DNA from: Kineosporia mesophila | Lineage (GTDB): Bacteria; Actinomycetota; Actinomycetes; Actinomycetales; Kineosporiaceae | Length of the DNA: 64,000 nt | Direction: 5' to 3' | Assembly (NCBI RefSeq): GCF_021129235.1 | Contig: NZ_JAJOMA010000020.1 | Coordinates: 62,001-126,000 of the forward strand | Part shown: piece after piece, positions 26,528-34,118 of the stretch | Layout: every line of letters starts with the position of its first letter | Numbering within the stretch: position 1 is the first letter of the stretch | Notes under the pieces: generated by a model | What the model saw: the letters and a program-made list of their open reading frames with translations, nothing else | Database searches by the model: none | Told to the model about the DNA's origin: nothing | Program-made: the position numbers and the translations under genes

Positions 26528-28687
26528 ATGTCGCGTACAGCCACGTTCGCCGTCAGACACCGCTGGTGGGTGATCGGCTTCTGGCTGGTCATGCTCGTCG
26601 CCGGGGCGGGAGCCTCGTCCGTCGTTCCCGACCGGCTGAGTTTCGACTTCTCCCTACCCGGCCAGGAGGGCTACGAGACCTCGGTGAAGCTCGCCGAGGC
26701 CTACGGCATCGCCGGGGACATGTCCTCGGTACCCGTCTACACCGCGCCGGACGGTGACATCTCCGGGCACCGCAACGAGATCGCCCGGATCGACGCGGCT
26801 CTCGCCGATCTGCCGGGGGCGCAGGTGATCGGATACGCGGGCACCGGCGACGAGCGTTTCCTCACCGACGACGGGCGCAGTGCGTTCAGCCTGCTGTTCA
26901 CCCCCACACCCGAGGGATTCGCCGACCCGATGGCCGGGCAGATCACGAGCACCCTGGCCCAGGCCGGCCAGGGCTCCGGCCTGGACGTGAGACTGACCGG
27001 ATACCAGGCTCTCTCGACCAGTTCAGCCGACAGTACCGAGGGCCCGAGCGTGCTCGTCGAGACCCTGGTCGGGGCGTTCGGCGCGCTGATCGTGCTGATC
27101 TTCGTCTTCGCCTCGTTCCTGGCCCTGGTGCCGTTGCTGATCGCCGCGGTGGCGATCCTGTCCACCTTCCTGGTGGTGCTCGGCCTCACCGAGATCACCG
27201 ACGTCTCGTTCGTGGTGCAGTTCCTCGTCGCCCTGATCGGCCTGGGCGTGGCCATCGACTACTCGCTGCTGGTGGTGTCGCGCTGGCGGGAGGAACGGGC
27301 CCACGGCGCCACCAACGACGACGCGGTGGTGACGGCGGTGCGCACGGCCGGGCACGCCGTCCTGGCCTCCGGCGTCACGGTCGCCATCAGCCTCATCGCC
27401 CTGATCCTGGTGCCCGTGCCGCTGCTGCGCAGCATGGGCTTCGGCGGCATGCTCATCCCCCTGATGAGCACCCTGGTCGTGCTCACCCTGCTGCCCGCCC
27501 TGCTGAGCCTGGTCGGCCCCCGCGTCGACTGGCCCCGGATCCGCCGGGAGAGCAAGGCCTCCCGGGGCTGGTCGGCCTGGGCCCGCGGCGTGGTGCGGTT
27601 CCGCTGGGTCGCGGCCGGGGTGGGTGTCGCGGTGCTGGCGCTGGCCATCGCCCCGGTGTTCGGCCTCCAGTTCGGCATGACCAGCTCGGCCTCCCTGGCC
27701 GACTCCGGCCCCGCCCACGACGCGCTGAGTGACCTGGGCGAGGGAGGCGTCGGCAGCGGGGTGCTCTCACCGATCAGCGCCGTCGTGGCCTCACCCGCCG
27801 ACGTCCCCGCGATCGTCGAGGCGGCCGGCCAGGTCGACGGGGTCCGGATGGTGGTGCCGCTCGACCCCTCGTCGTCCGGCCCGGTGGACGTGATCGTGGT
27901 GCCCGACGACGAGACGGTGGACAACAACTCGGTCGCGATCACCGACGACGTGCGGGAGGCGGTGAGCGGCCTTCCCGGCTACGAGGGGCTGGCCGGGGCC
28001 GGGCCGATCGTGCAGGACTACCAGAACGCCGTGTACGACCGGTTCCCCCTGGTGCTGGCGCTGATCGCCCTGATCACGTTCGTGCTGCTGATGCGCACCT
28101 TCCGGTCGGTGCTGCTGCCGCTGAAGGCCGTGGCGCTGAACCTGGTGAGCGTGGCCGCGGTGTTCGGGCTGGCTACGTTCTTCTGGCAGGAGGGCCACGG
28201 CTCCCAGGCCCTGTTCGGCGTCACCGAGACCGGGGCCATGGAATTCTGGCTCCCCGTCCTCATTTTCGCCTTCCTGTTCGGTCTGTCGATGGACTACGAG
28301 GTGTTCCTGCTGGCCCGGATGCGCGAAGAGTACGACCGCACCGGCTCCACCTCACGCGCCGTTGTCGAGGGGTTGGGCCGCACCGGCCGCCTCATCACCT
28401 CGGCCGCGCTGATCCTGTTCTTCTCGTTCGCCGCACTCGCCTCGGCCCCCGACACCGACATCAAGGTGCTGGCCACCTCGCTCGGCGTGGGCATCCTGCT
28501 CGACGCCACCGTGGTGCGCTCGCTGCTGGTGCCGGCCCTGGTGTCCCTGTTCGGTCAGTACAACTGGTGGCTGCCCGTCTGGCTGGCCCGGCTCCTGCGG
28601 GTCGAGCCGTCGCCGTTGCGGCCCGACGCTCCCGCGGTCTCCGAAATTGAGGACGACGGCGAGCGTCGGCCGGTCAGCGTCCCCTGA
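26528..28687 (+). CDS. MMPL/RND family transporter
   Basis: A 719-residue membrane protein with the two-fold RND architecture. One helix near the N-terminus (about 12-30) is followed by a large extracellular loop, five helices (about 175-345), a second extracellular loop and five more helices (about 510-690). The proton-relay aspartates are in GVAIDYSLLVVSRWREE and GLSMDYEVFLLARMREE. Members export lipids or drugs; the substrate here is unknown. ATG 26528 follows a GGGGGGAGAG ribosome site. Its gene is tail-to-tail with a saccharopine dehydrogenase-like gene, a pairing reminiscent of lipid-export loci but not proof. Confidence 0.88.
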   Translation: MSRTATFAVRHRWWVIGFWLVMLVAGAGASSVVPDRLSFDFSLPGQEGYETSVKLAEAYGIAGDMSSVPVYTAPDGDISGHRNEIARIDAALADLPGAQVIGYAGTGDERFLTDDGRSAFSLLFTPTPEGFADPMAGQITSTLAQAGQGSGLDVRLTGYQALSTSSADSTEGPSVLVETLVGAFGALIVLIFVFASFLALVPLLIAAVAILSTFLVVLGLTEITDVSFVVQFLVALIGLGVAIDYSLLVVSRWREERAHGATNDDAVVTAVRTAGHAVLASGVTVAISLIALILVPVPLLRSMGFGGMLIPLMSTLVVLTLLPALLSLVGPRVDWPRIRRESKASRGWSAWARGVVRFRWVAAGVGVAVLALAIAPVFGLQFGMTSSASLADSGPAHDALSDLGEGGVGSGVLSPISAVVASPADVPAIVEAAGQVDGVRMVVPLDPSSSGPVDVIVVPDDETVDNNSVAITDDVREAVSGLPGYEGLAGAGPIVQDYQNAVYDRFPLVLALIALITFVLLMRTFRSVLLPLKAVALNLVSVAAVFGLATFFWQEGHGSQALFGVTETGAMEFWLPVLIFAFLFGLSMDYEVFLLARMREEYDRTGSTSRAVVEGLGRTGRLITSAALILFFSFAALASAPDTDIKVLATSLGVGILLDATVVRSLLVPALVSLFGQYNWWLPVWLARLLRVEPSPLRPDAPAVSEIEDDGERRPVSVP

Positions 28688-28694
28688 GGTCAGT

Positions 28695-28724
28695 GGTTCA
28701 GTCTGGTTGAGTCTGGTTCAGTCG
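28695..28724. repeat. Three tandem copies of a 10-bp unit
   Basis: GGTTCAGTCT, GGTTGAGTCT and GGTTCAGTCG follow one another and cover the stop codon of the minus-strand gene. Short slippage repeat of no evident function. Confidence 0.7.
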
Positions 28725-29830
28725 ACGCGCTCGAGACCCGCCTGGCGAGCACCCTCGATCGCCGAGGTCAGGCCGAACGCGTTGACCGGCCCGGTCGCCC
28801 CCGCCGCCGCGGGCCCGCAGTTCGGCACTGCGATCGCGTGCCAGGCCAGCAGCCGGGCGGTGAGGTCGTAGGGGTTCGGCCCGGTCAGCGTCACCCGCGA
28901 CAGCGTGTTGCCGGCCGGGTCCATCGCCTCGGCCACCACCATGCTCACCATCCCGGTACGACCCACCGAGTCGGGCCCCTCCGCGGCGTCGCGCACCATC
29001 CGCCGGTGCCTGAACTTCGTCATCGCCCGCCCCGGGGACAGCCGGGCGGTGCTCGTCGCCGACTTCGGCAGCAGTGACCGGCCCTTGGAATCGACCTGGA
29101 GCCAGCCGATGAACACGTCGACGTCCAGTACCCGGGGCTGGAACTGGGCCAGCGTGAAGTGCTCCGGCCCGCCCACGCTGATGGCCCGGCGTTCCAGGCC
29201 GTCGATCGTGTAGGTGCGCTCGCGGCGTCCGGGCATCTCGGTGTCGATGATCCCGTCCCGGCGCACCAGGCCGGGCTCGAAGAGGGCACCCGTCACCGAC
29301 TCCAGCACACCCGCGCCGAACGAGTCCTGCTCGAAGTCACCGAGCACGAAGTAGGCCACCTGCACCCGGGTGGCCTCCGGCCCGGCCTCCTGCAACGCGG
29401 CGGCGCCGGCAATGTTGCCGGGGGAGAAACTGAAGCCCACCGAGGGCATGACCACCACCCCCGCCTCCCGTGCCGGGCGTCCCCACTTCTGGAACACCGT
29501 GCGTACCCAAGGCGGCTCGGGAGCCACGTCGAGGTAATGCGCCCGTCGCGTCACGGCCGCCCGCACCACTTCCTCACCGACCGCCCGGAAGGGCGTGATC
29601 GTGCTGATCACCACGTCGCCGGGGCTGATCAGGGCGGTCAGGGAACCGCGATCCCGGGCGTCGGCGATCTGGAAGTCCAGCCCTCCGAGCTCACCGGCCA
29701 GCTGCGAGAGCCTGTGGCCGTCCCGCCCGGCCAGGATCGGTGTGAGACCCCTCTCCACCAGGGCCCGGGCCGTGATGGCGCCCAGATATCCGGTGGCCCC
29801 CAGAAGTACGGTTCGCGGTCCATTTGTCAC
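28718..29830 (-). CDS. Saccharopine dehydrogenase-like NAD(P)-binding protein
   Basis: The 370-residue protein opens with a Rossmann loop GATGYLGAITA (residues 11-21) and a following strand ILAGRDG, like the saccharopine dehydrogenase/trans-acting enoyl reductase family. The middle holds VVISTITPF (end of the nucleotide fold) and VMPSVGFSFSPGN. No catalytic residues for lysine metabolism can be assigned. Mycobacterial members reduce phthiocerol-type polyketides, so a lipid role beside mmpL is possible but unproven. The GTG start at 29830 has no strong ribosome site. Confidence 0.75.
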   Translation of the reverse strand: MTNGPRTVLLGATGYLGAITARALVERGLTPILAGRDGHRLSQLAGELGGLDFQIADARDRGSLTALISPGDVVISTITPFRAVGEEVVRAAVTRRAHYLDVAPEPPWVRTVFQKWGRPAREAGVVVMPSVGFSFSPGNIAGAAALQEAGPEATRVQVAYFVLGDFEQDSFGAGVLESVTGALFEPGLVRRDGIIDTEMPGRRERTYTIDGLERRAISVGGPEHFTLAQFQPRVLDVDVFIGWLQVDSKGRSLLPKSATSTARLSPGRAMTKFRHRRMVRDAAEGPDSVGRTGMVSMVVAEAMDPAGNTLSRVTLTGPNPYDLTARLLAWHAIAVPNCGPAAAGATGPVNAFGLTSAIEGARQAGLERVD

Positions 29831-30175
29831 AGGCTGAAACTAGGCACTTGGTCACTTGTTCACCAGCGGAATCCCTGCTCCCAGCACCATTTGGCGGTGG
29901 CAGGTGACGCAAATCATGAAGACCAAACGGACGTTCCTATCAGGTAACGCTATTCGGTTATGTCTGCTTCGCGGTGAGTTGAGGGGCTCGGATTGCTGTT
30001 CTGAATAGCGGATTTTCGAACGCACGTCCAGAAGTTCGTGGTGCCGGGGGCGGCACTGGTGATCTTCGGAAGCCGTTCGTCCCGGCCTGCCCTCTCAACC
30101 GACGATTCGCACAGAACGGCCGTTGGTGCGACATCGGGGCCCGCATGACCGGTAGAGTCCTCCGTGCAGGAACTC
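29831..30175. other. Intergenic region before the tRNA gene
   Basis: No gene is supported. CACTTG occurs twice just upstream of the minus-strand gene (in GGCACTTGGTCACTTG, about 29843-29858) and may be an operator. TAGAGT at 30153-30158 is a possible -10 box for the tRNA. Confidence 0.4.
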
Positions 30176-30252
30176 GCCCGCTTAGCTCAGTTGGCCAGAG
30201 CAGCTGTCTTGTAAACAGCAGGTCATCGGTTCGAATCCGATAGCGGGCTCCA
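30176..30252 (+). tRNA. tRNA-Thr(UGU), CCA encoded
   Basis: A full cloverleaf is visible: acceptor stem GCCCGCT/AGCGGGC, D-arm GCTC...GAGC, anticodon stem GCTGT/ACAGC (30203-30207 with 30215-30219) with loop CTTGTAA and anticodon TGT at 30210-30212, TpsiC arm with GGTTCGAATCC, discriminator T and encoded CCA to 30252. Its 3' 47 bp are repeated at 44874-44920, so the gene is the attachment site of the integrated element and stays intact after integration. Confidence 0.96.
30206..30252. repeat. attL core, 47-bp direct repeat within tRNA-Thr
   Basis: Identical over 47 bp to 44874-44920; identity stops sharply at both edges. It covers the anticodon arm to CCA of the tRNA. Confidence 0.95.
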
Positions 30253-30355
30253 TGGTCGGGGGTCTAAAAGTCGCCCTGACCAGCATCAATGCCCACTCGG
30301 GCAGGCATCCTCATGTGCAGCCGAATGCCGTTCGGTGCTGCTGATAGCCACTGTC

Positions 30356-30374
30356 CTTGCCCCATGCTTGCCCC
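30356..30374. repeat. Direct repeats CTTGCCCC, possible integrase arm sites
   Basis: CTTGCCCC at 30356-30363 and 30367-30374, 11-bp period, between attL and int. Position fits arm-type integrase sites; speculative. Confidence 0.3.
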
Positions 30375-30385
30375 AGAATCCCCCC

Positions 30386-30415
30386 GAGGGGCACGGCATG
30401 TTCGCCGTACCCCTC
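30386..30415 (-). terminator. Terminator downstream of int
   Basis: A 12-bp stem with one mismatch (GAGGGGCACGGC at 30386-30397, partner 30404-30415), just after the int stop codon on the minus strand. Confidence 0.7.
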
Positions 30416-30432
30416 GTCAGTGACCGGACTGA

Positions 30433-31815
30433 TTAGAGCTCGTCGCCCAGAGCCTCATCGATCCGCGCGTTCGCGGCGGCCGACCCGCTGTCGATGCACC
30501 CGGCGTAGACCTTGAGCAGTACGTCTGAGCTGTGCCCGGCCCGGCGGGCGACCTCGGGGATCGGGACGCCGGAGTTCAGCCACAGCGTCACGGCAGCGTG
30601 CCGCAGGTCGTACGGGCGGAGCCCGAGCGTGCTGTTGACCTGGTGAGGTTGAAGCGCGATCGCCCGGACGGCGTCCCAGGTCTGGTTATAAGCGGTCTGG
30701 CTGTACCTACCGCCCGTCGCGGTGCGGAAGAGCCGGCCGCCCGGGCCGGTGCCCCAGCGCTTGAGGTGTGCCTGGATGAGCCGCACCAGAGCCGGGGGGA
30801 TCGGGACGGCCCGCACCTCCTTACGTGCCCGCCATTTCAGCCCACGCTGTTCGTTGCGGGCACCGTCGTCAGTCCAGGCGGTTCCGGCTTCCGGCTCCGA
30901 ACGAGCCAGGGTCACCATCCCCCATCCCTTCTTCGGGAGGGTGAAGTCATCCCGCACGACGGCCAGAGCTTCGGCCGGCCGCGCCCCGGCGTAGTACATG
31001 AGCCCGAAGAACGCCGACAGCTTGGCTCCCCGCCCCTCGTACCTCCCGACGTACGAGAGGGCCACCAGGCACTGACTGAACTGTGCGGGCGAGAGGACGA
31101 CTCGACGGTCTACCGCGTCGGCCACCTTCGTCGCCTTCCACTGAACAGTGCCCACGGGGTTGACCGTCACGTGGCCTTTCTCGACCGCGTGCCCGAAGTA
31201 GTTGTGGAGCACGGATCGCCGATTGCGTCGCGTCGAGGCAGCGGACGGCTTTCCGTCCAGCTTGGTCGCACAAGCATCCAACGCTGCCCGGATCAGCCCC
31301 GGCCGCTGGGAGACATCGTTGAAGGCGTCCAGCGGTACCGCGTTCTTTTCGAGCCAGGCCAGGGCGGCGGCGACCTCCACAGGTTGTGGCGTGTCTCGAC
31401 GCGGAGGGTTGAGGGCCCAATTGATGAGCCCGTTCCGCAGAACGTCGGACGCCGGAGGGTTCGCCGCGTCGGACCGGACCAGGACAGGCAGCACAGTCGC
31501 CAGAGCCTGAGCCGTCGTCCGACGCGTTTTCGCGGCAGCACCAGACCATTTCATTTTTGAGTAGGTGAGGGCCAGGTCGTACGTCGTCAGGGACGGTTCC
31601 GCTTCCGTCATCGACTCCGGCAGTCCTGTCTCGGAATCGAATCCCTCCCCCTTCTTGGCGGCCTGCATCAAATCGGAGCGAAAATTCTCCCCCTGCGCAC
31701 GGTTCTTGAAGGAGCGACGCTTGAACTTGCGACCGATCCGCCACCGAACCGAGTAGGGGCGATTGTTTCCCTTGCGGATGTCCAGCGGGTAGATCGTCAC
31801 GTCGTACTGGTTCAC
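30433..31815 (-). CDS. int: Tyrosine recombinase (integrase) of the element
   Basis: The 460-residue integrase has an N-terminal arm-binding region, a core-binding helical domain (about 75-235) and a catalytic domain with R279 (AGARPAEAL), R405 in PYDLRHAAVT, H428 (AGHSS) and nucleophile Y437. The usual first His of the HxxR box is Tyr (Y402), a common variant. It inserts and excises the element at tRNA-Thr. GTG 31815 was chosen because AGGAGG lies 5 nt upstream and the GTG overlaps the xis stop by 4 nt. The 200-codon upstream extension is a shadow frame. Confidence 0.93.
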   Translation of the reverse strand: MNQYDVTIYPLDIRKGNNRPYSVRWRIGRKFKRRSFKNRAQGENFRSDLMQAAKKGEGFDSETGLPESMTEAEPSLTTYDLALTYSKMKWSGAAAKTRRTTAQALATVLPVLVRSDAANPPASDVLRNGLINWALNPPRRDTPQPVEVAAALAWLEKNAVPLDAFNDVSQRPGLIRAALDACATKLDGKPSAASTRRNRRSVLHNYFGHAVEKGHVTVNPVGTVQWKATKVADAVDRRVVLSPAQFSQCLVALSYVGRYEGRGAKLSAFFGLMYYAGARPAEALAVVRDDFTLPKKGWGMVTLARSEPEAGTAWTDDGARNEQRGLKWRARKEVRAVPIPPALVRLIQAHLKRWGTGPGGRLFRTATGGRYSQTAYNQTWDAVRAIALQPHQVNSTLGLRPYDLRHAAVTLWLNSGVPIPEVARRAGHSSDVLLKVYAGCIDSGSAAANARIDEALGDEL

Positions 31816-32003
31816 GCTGCCTCCTGGAGGTTTTCGAGCCAAGCGGCCAACACGGAGCGGCGAACGCGCAACTCTCGGTTCGGAAGTCGGACGCACTGGG
31901 GTCCGGTGCCGAGTTCGCGCCAGCGCTGCCAGGTGCGGCGGGGGATGCGGAGTTCGGCGAGGACTTCGGCGACGGTCAGGAGTTCGGTCGGCTTGGGCGT
32001 CAT
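31812..32003 (-). CDS. xis: Excisionase / MerR-like helix-turn-helix protein
   Basis: A 63-residue winged-helix protein typical of AICE excisionases: LLTVAEVLAELRIPRRTW forms the helix-turn-helix and RWRELGTGP the wing start. It directs the integrase to excision by bending DNA at att. It overlaps int by 4 nt (GTGA) and starts at ATG 32003 with GAGGAG 5-6 nt upstream, so int and xis are translated together. Confidence 0.88.
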   Translation of the reverse strand: MTPKPTELLTVAEVLAELRIPRRTWQRWRELGTGPQCVRLPNRELRVRRSVLAAWLENLQEAA

Positions 32004-32024
32004 TGCTCTCCTCGTCCGTGAGGG

Positions 32025-33491
32025 TTAGGCGCAGGCGGGGTGTGTGCGGGTGCCGTGGTCGTAGGTCATGGGTTCGCGGCATCGGATGCAGGTGGCCGGG
32101 GGCGTGTCCTGAAATGCCGTCCCAGCCGTCCCAGCCGTCCCGTTGCTGGTCAGGGGCGGTGTGGCATCGCTGTTTGCCGTCCCAAATGCCGTCCCACGGG
32201 TGGGGTCGGGCCGTCCCAACAGACCGGCGGGCCCGTTGCCGACGGTCGGGGAGTGGGACGGTTGGGACGTCTCTGGGACGGCATGGGGGACGGCTGTGGG
32301 ACGGCTGCGGGGATGCTCTGACCAGGGCGGGGACGGCTGGGACGGCTGGGACGGCTCCCACAGGGGTCCCTGGGCCTCGATCTCCGGTTCGGTGTCGGCC
32401 GGCGTCTGGGGGCAGTAGCGGGCCCAAGCGTCGGCGAACATGGCTTGGCTGTAGCCCTTGGCCTGGTGGCCGTTGGCGAACCGGATGTTCTTGACCCGGA
32501 TGTCGTACTCCCGCAGGAGCTTGGCGAGCTGGGTCGCGGTGAGGCTTTCGCCCCGGGGGCCGTAGTCGATCCAGGGTGCTTCCTCGTCGAGGTTCAGCCG
32601 GGCCAGGAGCGTTGCCGTGGCCAACGCGTCGTCACCCTCGAATGCGGTGCGGATGTCGGCCAGAAGCCGCACCTGTAGGGGCTGGTCGGCGTTGGCCTCG
32701 CGTTCAGTGGTGAGGTCGACGCAGGCGGCACGGGCGCGTTCGGGCCAGGTGCCCCCGGCGAGATCAGCGACGGCGACCAGGGCTTCCCACGTGTCGGCGG
32801 CGCGGTCCTCGACCGGCATTGGAGGTTCGGCGTGCTGGAGTTCGGGGTGGGAGCGGATCCACTTGTTCAGTTCGGCGGCGAGCTTGCGCAGGGCCGGGCC
32901 GTCACGACGCTCGCGGTAGGGGGCCACGGATTCGCCGTCCGCGCGGCGGCGCATCCGGATTACGGCGGCCCGGTCTTCGATGGTGTCGGGCATGGCGCCG
33001 ATCCCGGCCAGGGCCGCCATCGTGAACGTCTGGATCTTCTCGACCTTGCTCTTGGACGCGTCGTAGCGGATCGTCGGCCGGTTGCGCTGGTGACCAGCGT
33101 TCAGCAGTCCTCGCAGGTCTTCGTTCGCTCCGGCGGCGGCCGGGCCGAAGATGGTGTCGGCTTCGTCGATCAGGAGCGTGGGCGGGTCATCGCTGCCGAT
33201 GCTGCGGTAAACCGCTGCCGGGGAGGCATTCACGGTCAGCAGAGCGTTCCAGCACAGGGCCTCGACGATGTCCAGGAGCCGGGACTTACCGCAACGCTTC
33301 TCGGGGGCTCGGATGACCAGGCGGGCGGCGTGCGTCCAGAACTTCAGGCCGTGGGTGGCTGCGATCCACAACACGACGGCGTCGGCGGCGGGGTCGCTGG
33401 GAAGGATGACGTAGCGGGTCAGAGCAGCCCGCACCCGGTCCAGGAGTTCGGCTCCCGGGTTGCTCTGAGGGGCGGAGTTGGCAGTCGTCAC
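32025..33491 (-). CDS. DUF3631 P-loop ATPase, candidate replication helicase
   Basis: The 488-residue protein has a P-loop ATPase core with Walker A APEKRCGKS (62-70) and Walker B LLIDEAD (106-112), then the DUF3631 domain (about 180-370). A low-complexity Ser/Pro/Thr/Gly region (about 375-460) is encoded by many copies of GGGACGG. It ends with a zinc-ribbon-like CIRCREPM then HPAC. DUF3631 proteins in actinobacterial elements often accompany primases; no primase domain is visible here. It is the best candidate for a replication function. GTG 33491 has GAGGAA upstream. Gene lies 21 bp before xis. Confidence 0.8.
   Translation of the reverse strand: MTTANSAPQSNPGAELLDRVRAALTRYVILPSDPAADAVVLWIAATHGLKFWTHAARLVIRAPEKRCGKSRLLDIVEALCWNALLTVNASPAAVYRSIGSDDPPTLLIDEADTIFGPAAAGANEDLRGLLNAGHQRNRPTIRYDASKSKVEKIQTFTMAALAGIGAMPDTIEDRAAVIRMRRRADGESVAPYRERRDGPALRKLAAELNKWIRSHPELQHAEPPMPVEDRAADTWEALVAVADLAGGTWPERARAACVDLTTEREANADQPLQVRLLADIRTAFEGDDALATATLLARLNLDEEAPWIDYGPRGESLTATQLAKLLREYDIRVKNIRFANGHQAKGYSQAMFADAWARYCPQTPADTEPEIEAQGPLWEPSQPSQPSPPWSEHPRSRPTAVPHAVPETSQPSHSPTVGNGPAGLLGRPDPTRGTAFGTANSDATPPLTSNGTAGTAGTAFQDTPPATCIRCREPMTYDHGTRTHPACA
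32116..32354. repeat. Divergent array of GGGACGG(C) motifs inside the DUF3631 gene
   Basis: Six copies of GCCGTCCC lie at 32116-32217 and seven copies of GGGACGG, the same motif inverted, at 32255-32354. The two half-arrays point away from each other around about 32235. They encode the low-complexity tail of the ATPase, but the strand switch is not required by the protein. Confidence 0.7.
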
Positions 33492-33527
33492 AGCGGCTTT
33501 CCTCGTTTCGATGGGGGAGAGTTCGGG

Positions 33528-33893
33528 TCAGCGGCGGGTGCCGCGTTGTTCGGTGCGCAGGTACTCGTAGACCCGGCGGCCGAAGCGCAGGCGCAGGCCG
33601 GTGCCGTTGCAGCGGCCGTGGATTCGCACGGCGCGGATGTCGAATGGGGCCCGGCGCTTGCCGGTCCCGTGGCAGTAGCGGCAGGGCTTGAACGGCCAGA
33701 TCCAGCACGTAAACGCGTAACCGGAAGTGATCAAAGCGGTGAGGGTGAGGAGTCCTGCGGTGGTGGCGAACCACGCGGCGATGTGGCTGGTAGCGGTCGA
33801 TTCGCCGGTGGCCAGGAGTTCGGCCGGCATCGGGGCCCGGGCCAGCAGGAGAGCGGCGGTGTGGTGGGTGGCGGTAGCGGCTAGGGAGCGCAT
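33528..33893 (-). CDS. Small membrane protein with CxxC zinc-finger-like motif
   Basis: A 121-residue protein with one or two hydrophobic segments (about 37-68) followed by a cytoplasmic CRYCHGTGKRR motif and a later RCNGTG, which together look like half of a DnaJ-type CxxCxGxG zinc repeat. Basic C-terminus. Similar small proteins occur beside traB in AICEs and conjugative plasmids as spread (Spd) proteins; that role is inferred from position. ATG 33893 has GGAGG 7 nt upstream. Confidence 0.6.
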   Translation of the reverse strand: MRSLAATATHHTAALLLARAPMPAELLATGESTATSHIAAWFATTAGLLTLTALITSGYAFTCWIWPFKPCRYCHGTGKRRAPFDIRAVRIHGRCNGTGLRLRFGRRVYEYLRTEQRGTRR

Positions 33894-33936
33894 CGTCTGG
33901 CCTCCAGGGCCTGTTTTTGGGCGTGAGAGGTCACCG

Positions 33937-34050
33937 GCGCTACCCGCTACCTGCTTTCTCGCAGGTAGCGCCGGTGCAGGTCAGGTGGGGGTTGGGGTGG
34001 TAGCGGGGTGGGTAGCGCTGCCGCTACCGGGTAGCGGTGCTGCCGCTACC
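33937..34050. repeat. Cluster of eight GGTAGCG(G/C) octamers, candidate clt/transfer site
   Basis: Octamers at 33964, 33999, 34011 and 34030 read GGTAGCG(G/C) on the plus strand. Those at 33937, 33944, 34021 and 34043 are inverted copies. The cluster fills the non-coding gap directly downstream of the traB-like gene. Streptomyces TraB proteins bind clusters of 8-bp repeats (TRS) in the clt locus, usually near traB. Confidence 0.6.
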
Positions 34051-34118
34051 TTCCGGGCCGGATCCCGGCCGGGACGATGGGGCTTGAGCCCGAGGCCGAT
34101 CGGGTGTCGTGGTGGGTC

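Noticed and set aside
31816-32427. Upstream extension of the integrase frame
   Set aside because: It overlaps xis and the DUF3631 gene; AGGAGG and the GTGA overlap fix the int start at 31815.
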